From NCBI GenBank assembly GCA_030848705.1, contig CM061245.1, positions 67,978,006 to 68,042,005 on the forward strand: DNA of 64,000 nt, written 5' to 3'. A model generated the notes under the pieces. The model was not told the DNA's origin. It worked only from the letters and a program-made list of their open reading frames with translations, and ran no database searches. Source of the stretch: Heracleum sosnowskyi. Lineage: Eukaryota; Streptophyta; Magnoliopsida; Apiales; Apiaceae. Shown here one piece after another: positions 1 through 10,185 of the stretch (position 1 is its first letter; each line of letters begins with the position of its first letter). Position numbers and translations under genes: made by a program.

Positions 1-579
1 AGTGGAAGCTAAGCTACCTGTGCGGACAATCAGATCAGACAATGGAACTGAATTCAAGAATGAAGTTCTTAATGATTTCTGCTCAGAGAAAGGAATATCA
101 AGACAGTATTCAGCACCAAGAACTCCTCAACAGAATGGAGTAGTGGAAAGGAAGAACAGAACCTTGGTTGAAGCAGCAAGGACAATGTTAAATGAATCAA
201 AACTTCCCACTTACTTTTGGGCTGAAGCAGTGAATATAGCTTGCTACACTCATAATCGAACCCTGATTAATAAAGATAATAAAAAGACTCCGTATGAGTT
301 AATGGCCAACAAGAAACCATCACTGAAGTACTTTCATGTGTTTGGTGCAAAGTGCTTTGTACTAAAAGATGGAGAACATCTAGGCAAGTTTGATGCCAAA
401 ACAGATGAAGACATTTTTCTAGGCTATTCTCTGGAATCTAAAGCTTACAGGGTGTATGTGATTGAAGATAAGAAGGTGTTGGAAAGCCTTAATGTAACAT
501 TTGATGACACCCAAAGACCAGGCCTGCAAACTAGAGAGAACTCTGAATCCTTGGTATTTGAAAATCTATCAGGAGATCT
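1..579 (+). pseudogene. copia integrase fragment (element H), cut at the left edge and by an LTR insertion
   Basis: An open frame entering from the left edge encodes the end of a Ty1/copia integrase. RSDNGTEF carries the second catalytic Asp and PQQNGVVERKNR the catalytic Glu, followed by the conserved FWAEAV, FGAKCFVLK and GYSLESKAYRVY blocks that lead to the IN-RT linker. The linker breaks off at about 579, where a minus-strand LTR begins; the last four codons and the stop at 590-592 are LTR sequence. Protease lies left of the window and RT-RNase H would lie beyond the insertion. Wording differs from the other copia copies here (for example NKDNKKTPYELMANKKPS), so this is a separate family. 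As a gene it is broken. The identity as copia integrase is certain. Confidence 0.93.
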
Positions 580-1624
580 TGTCGGTCCTTGACTATTGCA
601 GAAGGGGGGGGGTTGAATGCAATACTGATAAATCTCAATCTACGTTTCAACAACAAAAACTAAGATTAATGTTTATCAGTTTATGGAATGCAAACACAAG
701 TAGACACACGAGTTTTTTCTCACAAAATAAATGTTTTATTTATTTTGCAAAGTGTTGCTACAACCTCAAGAAAATGTTGTTTTTCTTGATCTTCGATTTC
801 TCGAGTGATTACCAAGAATGGATTGAGAGATAGTCTAAGTAAACTAATCATATCTCTATCATCACGGGTTTGTGAAGCTGCTGTCATTTTCATGTGGCAA
901 CTTCTTACAAATTGTCTACCCGTGAGTCTTTCCTAAATTGCTATACAAACAACTTATCAGTACTGGAAAAAGCAATCTAGATATATTCTATATTTAGCTA
1001 ACACAATTCAGTAGATGTAGATTTGTCATACTCTTGAATTTGTGAGCTTTGTCATGTGATCTCTCAAGCTTTGGTCGTAGTCTTGCAGACCTGATGCAGT
1101 GTTGGGATACTGTAGCACGCCTGTTTCTTGAACATCCAAACTGTCACATGTTTGACTGGGTAGATCCCCAATACAAATATTATCCCTTCATGACAGTATC
1201 CTGATCGCTAAGCTTGTTGTCACTAGAATGCGCTTTGGTGACAGTAAGAAATCCCCGCAGAAGGTGCTGTCAGGATTTCCAAGCTTGCTGTCAGGCTAAG
1301 GTAAAGTTGATGTCCGAGGGCTTCCGCCAATGTTGCTGTCAGAGTGAATGTACTGTTGTGACTTGCAACATGATGTCTTCTTGTAACCTTACTGTCAGTG
1401 CCATGACAGTAACATTTTTTCTTGTTGTCCTTCTTGAGCACTTCTTGAGGCTTGAACAAATAAATGAACTTCTACCAAGATGTACTCAAACTCTTATTTA
1501 ACAACAAATAAAATGGTTACAAGAACATACTTTGGCTGTGACAGTATGTTCATACTTAATAAAATTAAGCATTAAAAAGTATCTAGTTAAGTTGTCTCAT
1601 AGCTATCACCCATAAATCCTAACA
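580..1624 (-). repeat. LTR of copia element D, about 1045 bp
   Basis: Bounded by TG...CA in minus orientation and directly next to a polypurine tract. The 3' end in element orientation has a C-run block (ATTCAACCCCC...CTTCTGCAAT), also seen in LTRs of A and C. A polyadenylation-like AATAAA lies near 730. TGACAG/CTGTCA occurs many times between about 880 and 1550, in both orientations. Small open frames at 1214-1501 and 1223-1459 overlap each other on opposite strands and have no recognisable product, so I do not call them genes. Confidence 0.82.
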
Positions 1625-1720
1625 ATCTCCCCCAATTTGTTTTTATGGACAATAAAAACAAATTTACAATTAATACATGCTGACAACTTAACTAACAATA
1701 TCAGAATTGACAAAAGATTT

Positions 1721-2108
1721 TCACTTAGCTTCAGATTTCCTTTTCTGTCTTGCTTCATTCTCTCTGTTGAGAGCTTCTTTCAGAATCTCCTTGAGTCCTT
1801 ACACCAATGCCTTCTCATCAGGAGAGATGACATCATATTCTATCTCATCAATGTACTTACGAACTGCGTTGGAGAGACATACTTTAGCATCCTGAAGATC
1901 TATCCACAAGTCTTTACCAAATGCATAAGTTCTGAACTTCAGAATGCCTTCAACAAGTTTAAATCTTCTTTCAGGATATGCATTCAGGGTTTTTCTCCTT
2001 GATTTATCCAGCTTTGAGTCTTCACCCTTCTCCTTTGAAGAATGCCCTCAATCTCATAAGAACACAGCTGTTCTAATGGATGAATTGATCCAATTACCAA
2101 ATAGAGTA
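1721..2108 (-). pseudogene. C-terminal end of the 3' ORF of element D
   Basis: On the minus strand a frame ending in TGA at 1721-1723 encodes a lysine- and glutamate-rich tail (ending EARQKRKSEAK). A segment resembling KYIDEIEYDVISPDEKAL precedes a helix GLKEILKEALNREN. This has the same layout as the C-terminus of the 3' ORF proteins of A and B (RAxIYQ, then an acidic turn, then ELxxLKE). It has in-frame stops near 1798 and further upstream and is cut at 2108 by LTR E. The function of this Sirevirus 3' ORF product (often called env-like) is not established. Confidence 0.6.
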
Positions 2109-2640
2109 TGTAAGATCCGGGAAAATTACGTGTTAATATTTGATGTGAAATGAAATTTTATTTTCATATCAAAATTTATTAAATGTTTTATCTGTTTAAA
2201 TGCGTTAAGTTATTCGTTAAATGGTCAAAGATGTGATGTTGAGATGTTATGTGATTATTTGTGGTGATTGGGAAATTCTTTTTAAGAGAATGTTATTTTT
2301 ATTTCGTTTTATTTTAATTATCGAAAAAGAAATTTAGATCATTCCCTAATTATTCGGGAAATTGATATATCGTTTGTATCAATAATACATCTGTTATAGC
2401 CCTAGTATCCTTGAGAATTCGTTATATAAATGATATGTATTGATTTGGATAATTATCAGTCATTGTGGATGATTATCACCTCGTAAAACATGTATTTTAC
2501 TTTTTTAAAGATTTAAAGCGATCCAATGGATCAATATCGATCCAAAAATGTTGTTTGGGATATTATTTTCCGTTTAATATAAAAAGGCATATCGTACATT
2601 ATTTTGCGTATAATCAAGCTTATATATCGTTAAATATCTA
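2109..2640 (+). repeat. Gypsy LTR E, piece 1 (5' end of the LTR)
   Basis: The LTR starts TGTAAGATCCGGG at 2109, with possible target copy GAGTA at 2104-2108, and runs AT-rich and non-coding to 2640, where copia A1 is inserted. The last five bases, ATCTA, are repeated at 23979-23983 directly after A1, so the sequence continues at 23984. The small open frame at 2465-2698 crosses the A1 boundary and is not a gene. Confidence 0.7.
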
Positions 2641-3211
2641 TGTTAGATCAGAATTCAATGATCGTCAGGAGCTAGACTCAACTGATCAGGATTGCTGACG
2701 TCATCAGGATTACATGGTCGTCAGGATCAAGATACATATCAGGACTGGGATCAGGATTGATCATCAGGACTGGAAGCTGATCAGGATTCCTACTTCGAGT
2801 TATATTTGGAGTCTAGTTAAACATGGAAGTTTATTCTGTCGGTTCCTGGTTTGTAGTATGTAGCTATCAATTATAGATAGGTTTCAATCTTTGTAATTGA
2901 TTAGGACTTATCATTGATAGAGAAGCTGTGTAGTACATAAACACAGTTTTGGTTTCGATTTATGTACAACACACAACGTGAACATAATCGAATAGAAGCT
3001 CTCAAGAACATAGAATTTCTTGAGAGAGTTTTTGTAAGCTAGCAGCTCTCAAGAACATCAGAATTTCTTGAGAGAGTTTGTAACAGTTTTATATCAGATT
3101 TAATAAAGCTGTTATCTTTCTTTCATATTTGTGATATCTACATTAAGAAGTCGATTATCTTATACTATTGTATTCAACCCCCCTTCTACAATAGATTATT
3201 ACTGGGCAACA
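2641..3211 (+). repeat. 5' LTR of copia A1
   Basis: Begins TGTTAGATCAG and ends ACTGGGCAACA, directly followed by the primer site. U3 holds many TCAGGA motifs between 2660 and 2800. The expected TATA box reads TACATAAAC (2934-2942), whereas the A1 3' LTR and both A2 LTRs have TATATAAAC, so this promoter has probably been weakened by a point change. AATAAA lies near 3100. The end carries the C-run block ATTCAACCCCCC. Confidence 0.95.
2999..3074 (+). promoter_or_regulatory. Tandem stem-loops in the transcribed leader of A1
   Basis: Two perfect 10-bp inverted repeats, CTCTCAAGAA...TTCTTGAGAG, lie at 2999-3008/3017-3026 (8-nt loop) and 3046-3055/3065-3074 (9-nt loop). They lie downstream of the TATA position and so in the transcribed part of the LTR. 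The second stem has a compensatory pair change in A2, which supports a folded RNA. Role unknown; packaging, dimerisation or translation control are possibilities. Confidence 0.7.
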
Positions 3212-3225
3212 ATTGGTATCAGAGC
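3212..3225 (+). other. Primer-binding site of A1 (tRNA-iMet)
   Basis: TGGTATCAGAGC at 3214-3225, two bases after the LTR end, is the usual plant sequence complementary to the 3' end of initiator methionine tRNA. Confidence 0.93.
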
Positions 3226-3261
3226 AAACTGATTGAATTCTGAATCAGATACGATCTAAAG

Positions 3262-5578
3262 ATGTCGACAACCAAGTATGAAAGCATGAAGATTCCCATC
3301 TTGAAGAAATCAGAATATCCAACATGGAGGGTAAAGATGCTGATGTACCTGGAGGCTATGGATCCTGACTATTTGGACAGGATTCGTGATGGACCATATA
3401 TTCCTACAAGGATTGTAGAACGAACAGATATAGTACCTGAACATTATGTGGTCAAGGCTAAAAGTGAATGGACTCCAGAAGAAAAAGCTCATGTACTCAG
3501 GGAACCAAAGATAAAGAATATCTTACACAATAGTCTTGATGCTGTCATGTCAAACAGAGTGATTGCATGCAAGTCTTCAAAAGAAATCTGGGATACTTTG
3601 GAAACTCAGTGCCAGGGATCTGCATCTGTCAAGAAAAACAGAATGGCTCTTTTGATTCAAGAATATGAACAATTTGATGCAAGACCCGATGAGAGCCTAA
3701 CTGATCTATATGATAGATTTCTGACACTATTGAACAGTTTATCTTTAGTTGACAAGGAATATGAAACTGAAGATTCAAACACCAAGTTTCTAAGAGCTTT
3801 ACCTGAAGAATGGGACACTCAGACCTCGATCATTAGACATCAGTATGATCTTAACACTGTGTCTCTTGATGAAGTCTATGGGATGCTAAGAACTCGTGAT
3901 CTTGAAGTTCAATAGAGAAAGAACAAGAAAAGCAGCAAGGCAAAATCAATTGCTTTGAAAGTAGAGGCTAAATCAAAAGGAAAAGCTATGGAGGTCTCTA
4001 GAAGTAAAAACAAGAATAGTTGAGTTAGATCCTGATGACTCTTCATCAGATACTGATGGTAATGCTGATGCCAATACTGATGATGATTCTTCTGACTCAG
4101 ACATGGAAGAGATGGTTGCTATGATTGTCAGAAACTTCAGAAGGATGAAGTTCAGGAAGAATATAAGACAAGGCAACTTTCAGAAAAAGGCTTTCAATCC
4201 AAACAAAGATAAGTATATCAAAAAGGACAACAAGGGTAGCAAATTTGACAAGTCAAAGGTTAGATGCTATAAGTGCAATGGTATGGGTCACTTTGCTTCT
4301 GAGTGCAAGAAGACGAAGGCACTTATCACATCAAGCAAGGATTGGATGGACTCTTCCTCAGAATCTGATACTGAGGTGGTCAACTATGCTCTAATGGCCA
4401 ATGCTGATGTAACTGCTGCTCCTGATGATAAGGTACTAAATACTATCTTTGATTTTGATACTGATAATGCTTCTGAGTTAAGACGTTTTCTAAAGTCATT
4501 ACATATTAGCTTTAGAAGTCAAACTGCTGAAAATACTAGGATCTTATCTGAGATGTCTGAACTTAGAAAAAGGAATGATATATTAGAAGCTGAATTTTCT
4601 CGTATGCAAGAAGTACAAAAAGAATGTGATAATGCGAATCACATGTATTTAGAGATGAAATCCAAATGTAATGCTCTTGAAAAGGAACTTGAAAATGCTA
4701 ATGAGAAAATCAGAACCTGGACAGACTCTGGTAGGAAATTTCATGAGATTAATACCTCTAAGAATTGGAAAGAGTGTCTAGGATATAAGTTAGATGAGGA
4801 TAAGAAATTGAAAGAGAAAATTGTCATTGATGAGACAGTCAGTCCAAAGACCTATAGACATGTTATAGATGCAACCAAATCTAAGATTACTCCTGTTAAT
4901 TTTGTTTTTGGTAAGGATTCCAATTCTACTTTTGAAAAGGGATCGACTTCTACTCAAGGAATTAAAATCATAAAGTCTAAACCTGTCGTGAATAAAGTCA
5001 TTAAGAATGTAGGTCTATTATCTCAGAAACAGCTTAAGGATAAAATCTGTGAGGTGACAGATAAGAAAAAGGAAGCTACTATTAAGAGAAACAGGAATGG
5101 TAAAGTTGGGATCAATAAAGAGAATGGTTACAAATATATCCCAAATGCACCTAGAAAGTGTTGTTTTAACTGTGGTAACTCTAATCATCCTGCTATTGAT
5201 TGTAAGAAGAGTAAGAAGAAGATTACTGATATTCCTAAGTCTGCTGTTAGGAATAGATCAGTATTTTATAAACCACAGAAGTCCTGTTTTCATTGTGGTA
5301 GTATATGGCATTCTATTTATACTTGTAAAGATTATCATGAGTTGTACTATAACTTTTATGATCCTTTGCCTAAAGTTGATAAAAATAGTGCAAACTCTGG
5401 TAGCATTAAGAATGTCAAGTTGGAACATGCTTTTGTTAATACTGATACTGACAAAGCAAATCCTGATGGAGTAAATCCTGTCAGGACTGCTAAGGTCAGA
5501 AAGTCTTCTGCTGTGAAAGTTAATAAATTGCATGGAAAAGGAACCCAACAAGTATGGGTTCCTAAATGTTCTAACTAG
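3262..5578 (+). pseudogene. gag: Copia A1 gag, broken by a stop and a frameshift
   Basis: Structural protein gene. The N-terminus (YESMKIPILKKSEYPTWRVK) is the DUF4219/gag_2 region of plant copia Gag. A middle coiled-coil-like stretch and three CCHC knuckles follow: CYKCNGMGHFASEC (near 4266), CFNCGNSNHPAIDC (near 5160) and CFHCGSIWHSIYTC (near 5287). Compared with the intact A2 copy, a CAG codon has become TAG at 3913-3915 and one extra A near 4005-4011 shifts the frame, so only 217 N-terminal residues and a 491-residue C-terminal frame from 4103 remain open. The frame ends WVPKCSN at 5578. Linkers are rich in the family motif ATCCTGAT. Confidence 0.93.
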
Positions 5579-5600
5579 TGTGTTTCTATTCTGATTGCAG
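5571..5600 (+). promoter_or_regulatory. gag/pol boundary with 3' splice-site-like sequence (A1)
   Basis: gag stops with TAG at 5576-5578. CTAAC (5571-5575) is followed by a T-rich stretch and TTGCAG|GG, with AG at 5599-5600, resembling a branch point and acceptor 26 nt apart. Conserved pol begins right after it in a different frame from gag. Confidence 0.45.
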
Positions 5601-8600
5601 GGTAAAAAGAAAAATGTGTTAGTCATGGATAGTGGATGTTCTGTGCACATGACTGGAAACAAAGCCCTGTTATTAGAATATGAGGAAAAAGCTGGCCCAA
5701 CTGTGTCTTATGGAGATGGCAACATTGGACAAACTTTGGGATATAGCAATATAATCATTGGAAATGTCATCATTGAAAAAGTAGCTCTAGTGAAGGGACT
5801 AAAACACAACCTGTTGAGTATTAGTCAAATCACTGACAGAGGTTATCATGTCAACTTCTATTCCACTCATTGTGAAGTAGTCAGTATGGCAACAAGCAAG
5901 ATAGCACTGACTGGCTACAGGCATGGTAACATATATGAAGCCAACATTCAATCAAATACTGATGACTCCCCTACCTGTCTGATCAGTAAAGCTTCAGGAG
6001 ATGAAAGTTGGAATTGGCACAAGAAGCTTTCTCATCTCAACTTCAGCAATATCAATGAGTTGGTTAAGAAAGATTTATTGAGAGGATTACCAAAAGTGTT
6101 ATATACTCCTGATGGACTCTGTGATGCATGTCAGAAAGCAAAACAAAGAAGGACATCATTCCAGAGTAAATCAGAATCCTCTGTTGGAGAACCATATCAC
6201 ATGCTACATCTTGATCTATTTGGTCCAGTCAACATCATGACCATCAGTAAGAAAAGGTACACTCTTGTAATTGTTGATGAATATTCTAGATTCACCTGGG
6301 TGTATTTTCTGCACAGAAAAGATGAGACTCCTGAGGTTCTGTTGGATCATGTGAGAATGATTGAGACAACCACAAAGTACAAAGTCAAGATACTGAGAAG
6401 TGATAATGGTACTGAATTTAAGAATTCAAAGATGGAAGAGTTCTGCAAATACAAAGGAATCATTCAACAATTCTCTGCTCCTGGCACACCTCAGCAAAAT
6501 GGAGTAGTTGAAAGGAAAAATAGAACTCTTATTGAAGCTGGCAGAACTATGTTGGAAGAAGCTAAATTACCTACATATTTCTGGGCAGAAGTAGTCAACA
6601 CAGCATGCTATACTCAAAATCTCACATTAATAAACAGGCATGGTGTTACTCCTTATCAGTCACTCAAGGAGAAGAAACCAAGTCTGAAGCATCTGCATGT
6701 GTTTGGCTGTAAATGTTTTGTTCTTAGAACTCATCCTGAACAGCTAGGGAAATTTGAAACAAAAGGCTGATGAAGGAATTTTCATAGGCTATCCTGCATC
6801 AAGAGCCTTCAGAGTTTTTAATTTGAGGACAAGGACTATCATGGAGTCAATACATGTATCTTTTGATGACAAGAAGATAGCTGGAATCAATGAAGACTCT
6901 CATGATAGATTGATTTTTGAAAATGAAGCTACCAAGGAACCTGAGGAAAGTGAATCAGATCCTGTCAATACATCAGATCCTGATGGGTCACCAAATCCTG
7001 ATGACACACCAGATGTTGATGATGCAATCAATAGTGATACTTCTAGTAGTGCTAATGTTGAGGGGGAGCAACAACATTCTACTACAAGTTCAGAGTCAAC
7101 TCAATCATCAGGACAGAATTCTTCAGATACTGATTCAAGTGATGATCCTGATAACTTATTAGGAGGTCATAGCAATAATTCAGGGGGAGTTTCAAGACAA
7201 GCAAGTTCTTCAAATCAAGATAACACCAATCCAGGGAGAGCATCTACGTCAAGAAACAATTTAACACCAGCGAGGAAATGGACTGCAAGTCATACTCCTG
7301 ATTTAATTATTGGGGATCCTGATGCAGGTGTTCAAACAAGAAGTGCAACTCAAAATGAATGTCTATACAATAACTTTCTATCCAAGGAGGAGCCAAAGAA
7401 AGTTGAAGATGCACTTAAAGATGCTGATTGGGTTACTGCAATGCAAGAGGAACTGAATGAATTTGAAAGAAATGAAGTCTGGAAACTAGTACCAAGACCA
7501 AAGAATAGATCAATTGTTGGTACAAAGTGGATTTTCAAGAACAAGACTGATTCTGATGGAGTAATAATCAGAAACAAAGCAAGACTAGTTGCAAAGGGGT
7601 ATTCTCAACAAGAGGGAATTGATTATGATGAAACGTTTGCTCCTGTTGCAAGACTAGAAGCCATCAGGATATTTCTTGCTTATGCAGCACATAAGAAATT
7701 CAAGGTTTTCCAGATGGATGTTAAAAGTGCTTTCTTAAATGGAGAACTGGAGGAAGAAGTCTATGTTGAGCAACCTCCTGGTTTCATTGATCCTAACTAT
7801 CCAGATCATGTCTACAGATTGGATAAGGCACTTTATGGACTAAAGCAAGCTCCAAGAGCATGGTATGAAACTTTAGCTCTATTCTTACTGGAAAGTGGAT
7901 TCAAAAGAGGTGCTATTGATAAAACTCTATTTTATTTGAATCATGGTAAGGACTTGTTGTTAGTTCAGATTTATGTTGATGATATCATTTTTGGGTCAAC
8001 AAACAATAAGCTTTGTGAAAAGTTTTCCAAGCTTATGCAGTCAAGATATCAGATGAGCATGATGGGAGAAATGAGTTACTTTCTTGGTCTTCAAGTTAAA
8101 CAGACTGATGAAGGGATTTTTATCAATCAGTCTAAATATACAAGAAATTTATTGACAAGGTTTAACATTCAAGATAGTTCTCCTGCTACAACTCCCATAG
8201 CTACAGCTACCAAACTTGATCCTGATCAAGGTGCTGAGGTAGATGTAACTCACTACAGAGGAATGATTGGCTCTTTATTGTATCTCACTGCAAGTAGACC
8301 AGATATCATGTTTGCAACCTGTCTGTGTGCAAGATTTCAAGCAAAACCTAGAGAACCCCATCTGATTGCAGTCAAAAGAATTTTCAGATATCTCAAAGGC
8401 ACTTCTTCACTTGGCCTTTGGTATACAAGGGAATCAGATTTTGGGTTGTGTGGTTATTCAGATGCTGATTTTGCAGGATGTAAAATAGACAGGAAAAGTA
8501 CTTCAGGAAGCTGTCAGTTTTTGGGTGGAAGACTAGTTTCATGGTTCAGTAAAAAGCAAAAATCCATTTCCACTTCAACTGCAGAAGCTGAGTACATTGC

Positions 8601-8919
8601 TGCAGGAAGTTGTTGTGCTCAGATAATGTGGATGAGAAATTAGTTGTTAGATTATGGCCTGTCATACTCAAAAATCCCTATTTATTGTGATAACCAAAGT
8701 GCTATTGCAATGACAGGAAATCCAATTCAACATTCTCTTACTAAACACATCAGTATTCGATATCACTTCATAAGAGAACAAGTTCTGGAAGGAACAATTG
8801 AACTTCACTTTGTTCCTACTGATCAACAACTAGCTGATATATTCACCAAGCCACTACCTGAAGCTACTTTCAATAAATTGGTGAATGAACTTGGAATGAT
8901 GAACTTTGAGAATTTCTGA
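5595..8919 (+). pseudogene. pol: Copia A1 pol (PR-IN-RT-RNase H), broken
   Basis: Polyprotein of protease, integrase, reverse transcriptase and RNase H in copia order. Visible motifs are the protease VMDSGC, the GAG-pre-integrase HHCC region (HKKLSHLN...CDACQKAK), the integrase DDE (HLDLFGPV, RSDNGTEF, NGVVERKNR), RT YVDDIIFGS, and RNase H YSDADFAG, STAEAEY and YCDNQSA. Compared with A2 there is one extra A in the run at 6761-6764, which ends the first frame at 6770, and CAG has become TAG at 8641-8643. The domains are otherwise well preserved. The first conserved codons after the boundary lack an ATG (TTGCAGGG at 5595). Not functional as it stands. Confidence 0.95.
7061..7189 (+). promoter_or_regulatory. 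Internal polypurine tracts in the IN-RT linker of A1
   Basis: AGGGGGAG occurs at 7061-7068 and again at 7182-7189, each inside a Ser/Thr/Asn-rich linker with little protein constraint. The same octamer recurs in the corresponding linkers of A2, B and C and matches the core of the 3' polypurine tract. A role as an internal plus-strand primer is inference. Confidence 0.4.
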
Positions 8920-9452
8920 GGAAAGCTACAGAGAGGAAATCCTGATAACTGTCAAATCCTGATGGTTATTCAGAAAGGTATGTTTTCTTTGATCAAATCC
9001 TGATAGGATGTTATCCTGACAGGAAGTCAACTGGTCAAATCCTGATGCTCAGATATTGAAGCTGGTATGAAAACCAGAAGTTCTAAGACAATTTGTCAAC
9101 AACACTCGTGGTAAACTCTGACAAATAAGATCATTACTTAGTCTTTGATTAAGTTATTAAATCTTAATTTTCAATTACAATTATATTTTTGTCAGTGATT
9201 ACTATTCGTTATATTATGTATCAAATGCAGTGTTACTAACAAATTGTGCAGGAAAAGTAAGAAGGACAAGAACAATTGAGCAAATTGATAGTTTTCATTA
9301 AATCTTGAAGATTCTTTACAAATGAAAATGGAAATTACATATTCTTTTCCTAGTCTACTTTTCTACTCAGGAACACGTGCCCTTCAAATAAGCATGAACG
9401 CTCCTGAGCAGCTTCACAGTCCATCAGGATTGGAAGATCTCTTGTTCCATCA
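8920..9452 (+). repeat. Non-coding tail after pol in A1 with spaced AATCCTGAT motifs
   Basis: After the pol stop, about 530 bp carry no sense ORF. AAATCCTGAT occurs several times between 8938 and 9050, about 15-50 bp apart. A2 has the corresponding block at 19784-20210. The rest is AT-rich. Confidence 0.7.
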
Positions 9453-9860
9453 TTAAAGGACAAGGAGGGGAGCAGATGCACTTGAAGGTGGCTCGTCCCC
9501 ATGATCACCGGGACTCTTCCAAGCCTCCAACTTGCAAGACCTGCGAGCATCCAAGATCTTCTTTTTCCTCCTCTCAAGCTCTCGTACGAGCTCTTCATCC
9601 TCATCCTCTTCATCATCCTCATCCTCTTCATAGATGAGGTTATCAAGCGGATTCCAGTCAGGATTGGCCTGCTGGAAATTGTGCAACAGCACATCGGCCA
9701 TTGTGTTAACAAAGGCTTCTTGTTCCTGAGGGTCAGGAACTGGTTGAGGCTCTTCATTTTCTGCAATTTCTGCAAGCACCTGATCCAACTCCTGCCAGAT
9801 TATTTCTAATTCATCGAGTTCTTGATCAGGTAAGTCGTTTTGTTGTTGGTTGGCAGCCAT
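9453..9860 (-). CDS. Antisense ORF in A1, acidic 135-residue protein, function unknown
   Basis: This ORF is encoded opposite to gag-pol, between pol and the 3' ORF. The product starts MAANQQQNDLPDQELDELE, is rich in Glu, Asp and Gln, has a very acidic run (EEDEDDEEDEDEE, about residues 78-90) and then a basic RRKKK stretch. I recognise no domain. In its favour: an ATG in a plausible context and TATA-like sequences just upstream on its own strand (separate entry). Against it: its C-terminus has no homologue here, and an overlapping frame (9350-9775) raises the chance of a past frameshift near its end. A2 has lost the region through a 2.8-kb deletion. Antisense extra ORFs are known mainly from Tat/Ogre gypsy elements, so this one could be a captured gene or an element-specific regulator. 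The frame is certain; that it is expressed is not. Confidence 0.5.
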   Translation of the reverse strand: MAANQQQNDLPDQELDELEIIWQELDQVLAEIAENEEPQPVPDPQEQEAFVNTMADVLLHNFQQANPDWNPLDNLIYEEDEDDEEDEDEELVRELERRKKKILDARRSCKLEAWKSPGDHGDEPPSSASAPLLVL

Positions 9861-9965
9861 TGAAAAACAAAGAAGGTGAAAGGTTTTCGTAAGTTTTTCT
9901 CTGGAGAGGGTTTGTGTTTTTATAGATATATGATGTCATGCTTAACAGTTCTATTTTATAGAGAA
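9861..9965 (-). promoter_or_regulatory. TATA-like promoter for the antisense ORF
   Basis: On the minus strand TATAAAAAC (plus 9915-9923) lies about 55 nt before the ATG, and a second CTATAAAATAG lies at 9951-9961. A start about 30 nt downstream of the first box would give a leader of roughly 25-30 nt. The spacing fits a plant core promoter. No transcript evidence is available. Confidence 0.4.
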
Positions 9966-10185
9966 TGTGTGTTAAGGATGCAGGTCATTTTTGTTTATCG
10001 AGGCGACTGTTCAGTTTCTCATAATTACTTTGCCTCGGTAATTGGTAAGAATGGTTACATGGGTATTATGCTATTTGTTTTTGTAATCATTTAAAAAAAA
10101 CAACACTTATCAGGATTATCAAAATAAATTTTGTTTTCTTAAATAAAATTTTATTTTACTTCATATTAAAATTTTTGCGTTTTTC

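Larger units (their letters stand above)
580..2108 (-). mobile_element. Truncated copia element D (Sirevirus-like), 3' LTR plus end of internal region
   Basis: Read on the minus strand this is the 3' end of a copia element: end of a 3' ORF, polypurine tract at 1625-1636 (AAATTGGGGGAGAT-like), then an LTR that begins TGTTAGGATT at 1624 and ends ACCGACA at 580. It interrupts the integrase of element H. Its inner part stops at 2108, where gypsy LTR E begins, so E inserted into D and the rest of D should lie to the right of the window. GATCT at 575-579 would be one copy of its target duplication; the partner copy is not visible. Confidence 0.82.

Noticed and set aside
1214..1501. 95-residue plus-strand ORF with many Cys
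   Set aside because: It lies in the D LTR, overlaps an antisense ORF, and its composition follows the TGACAG/CTGTCA motif; no domain.
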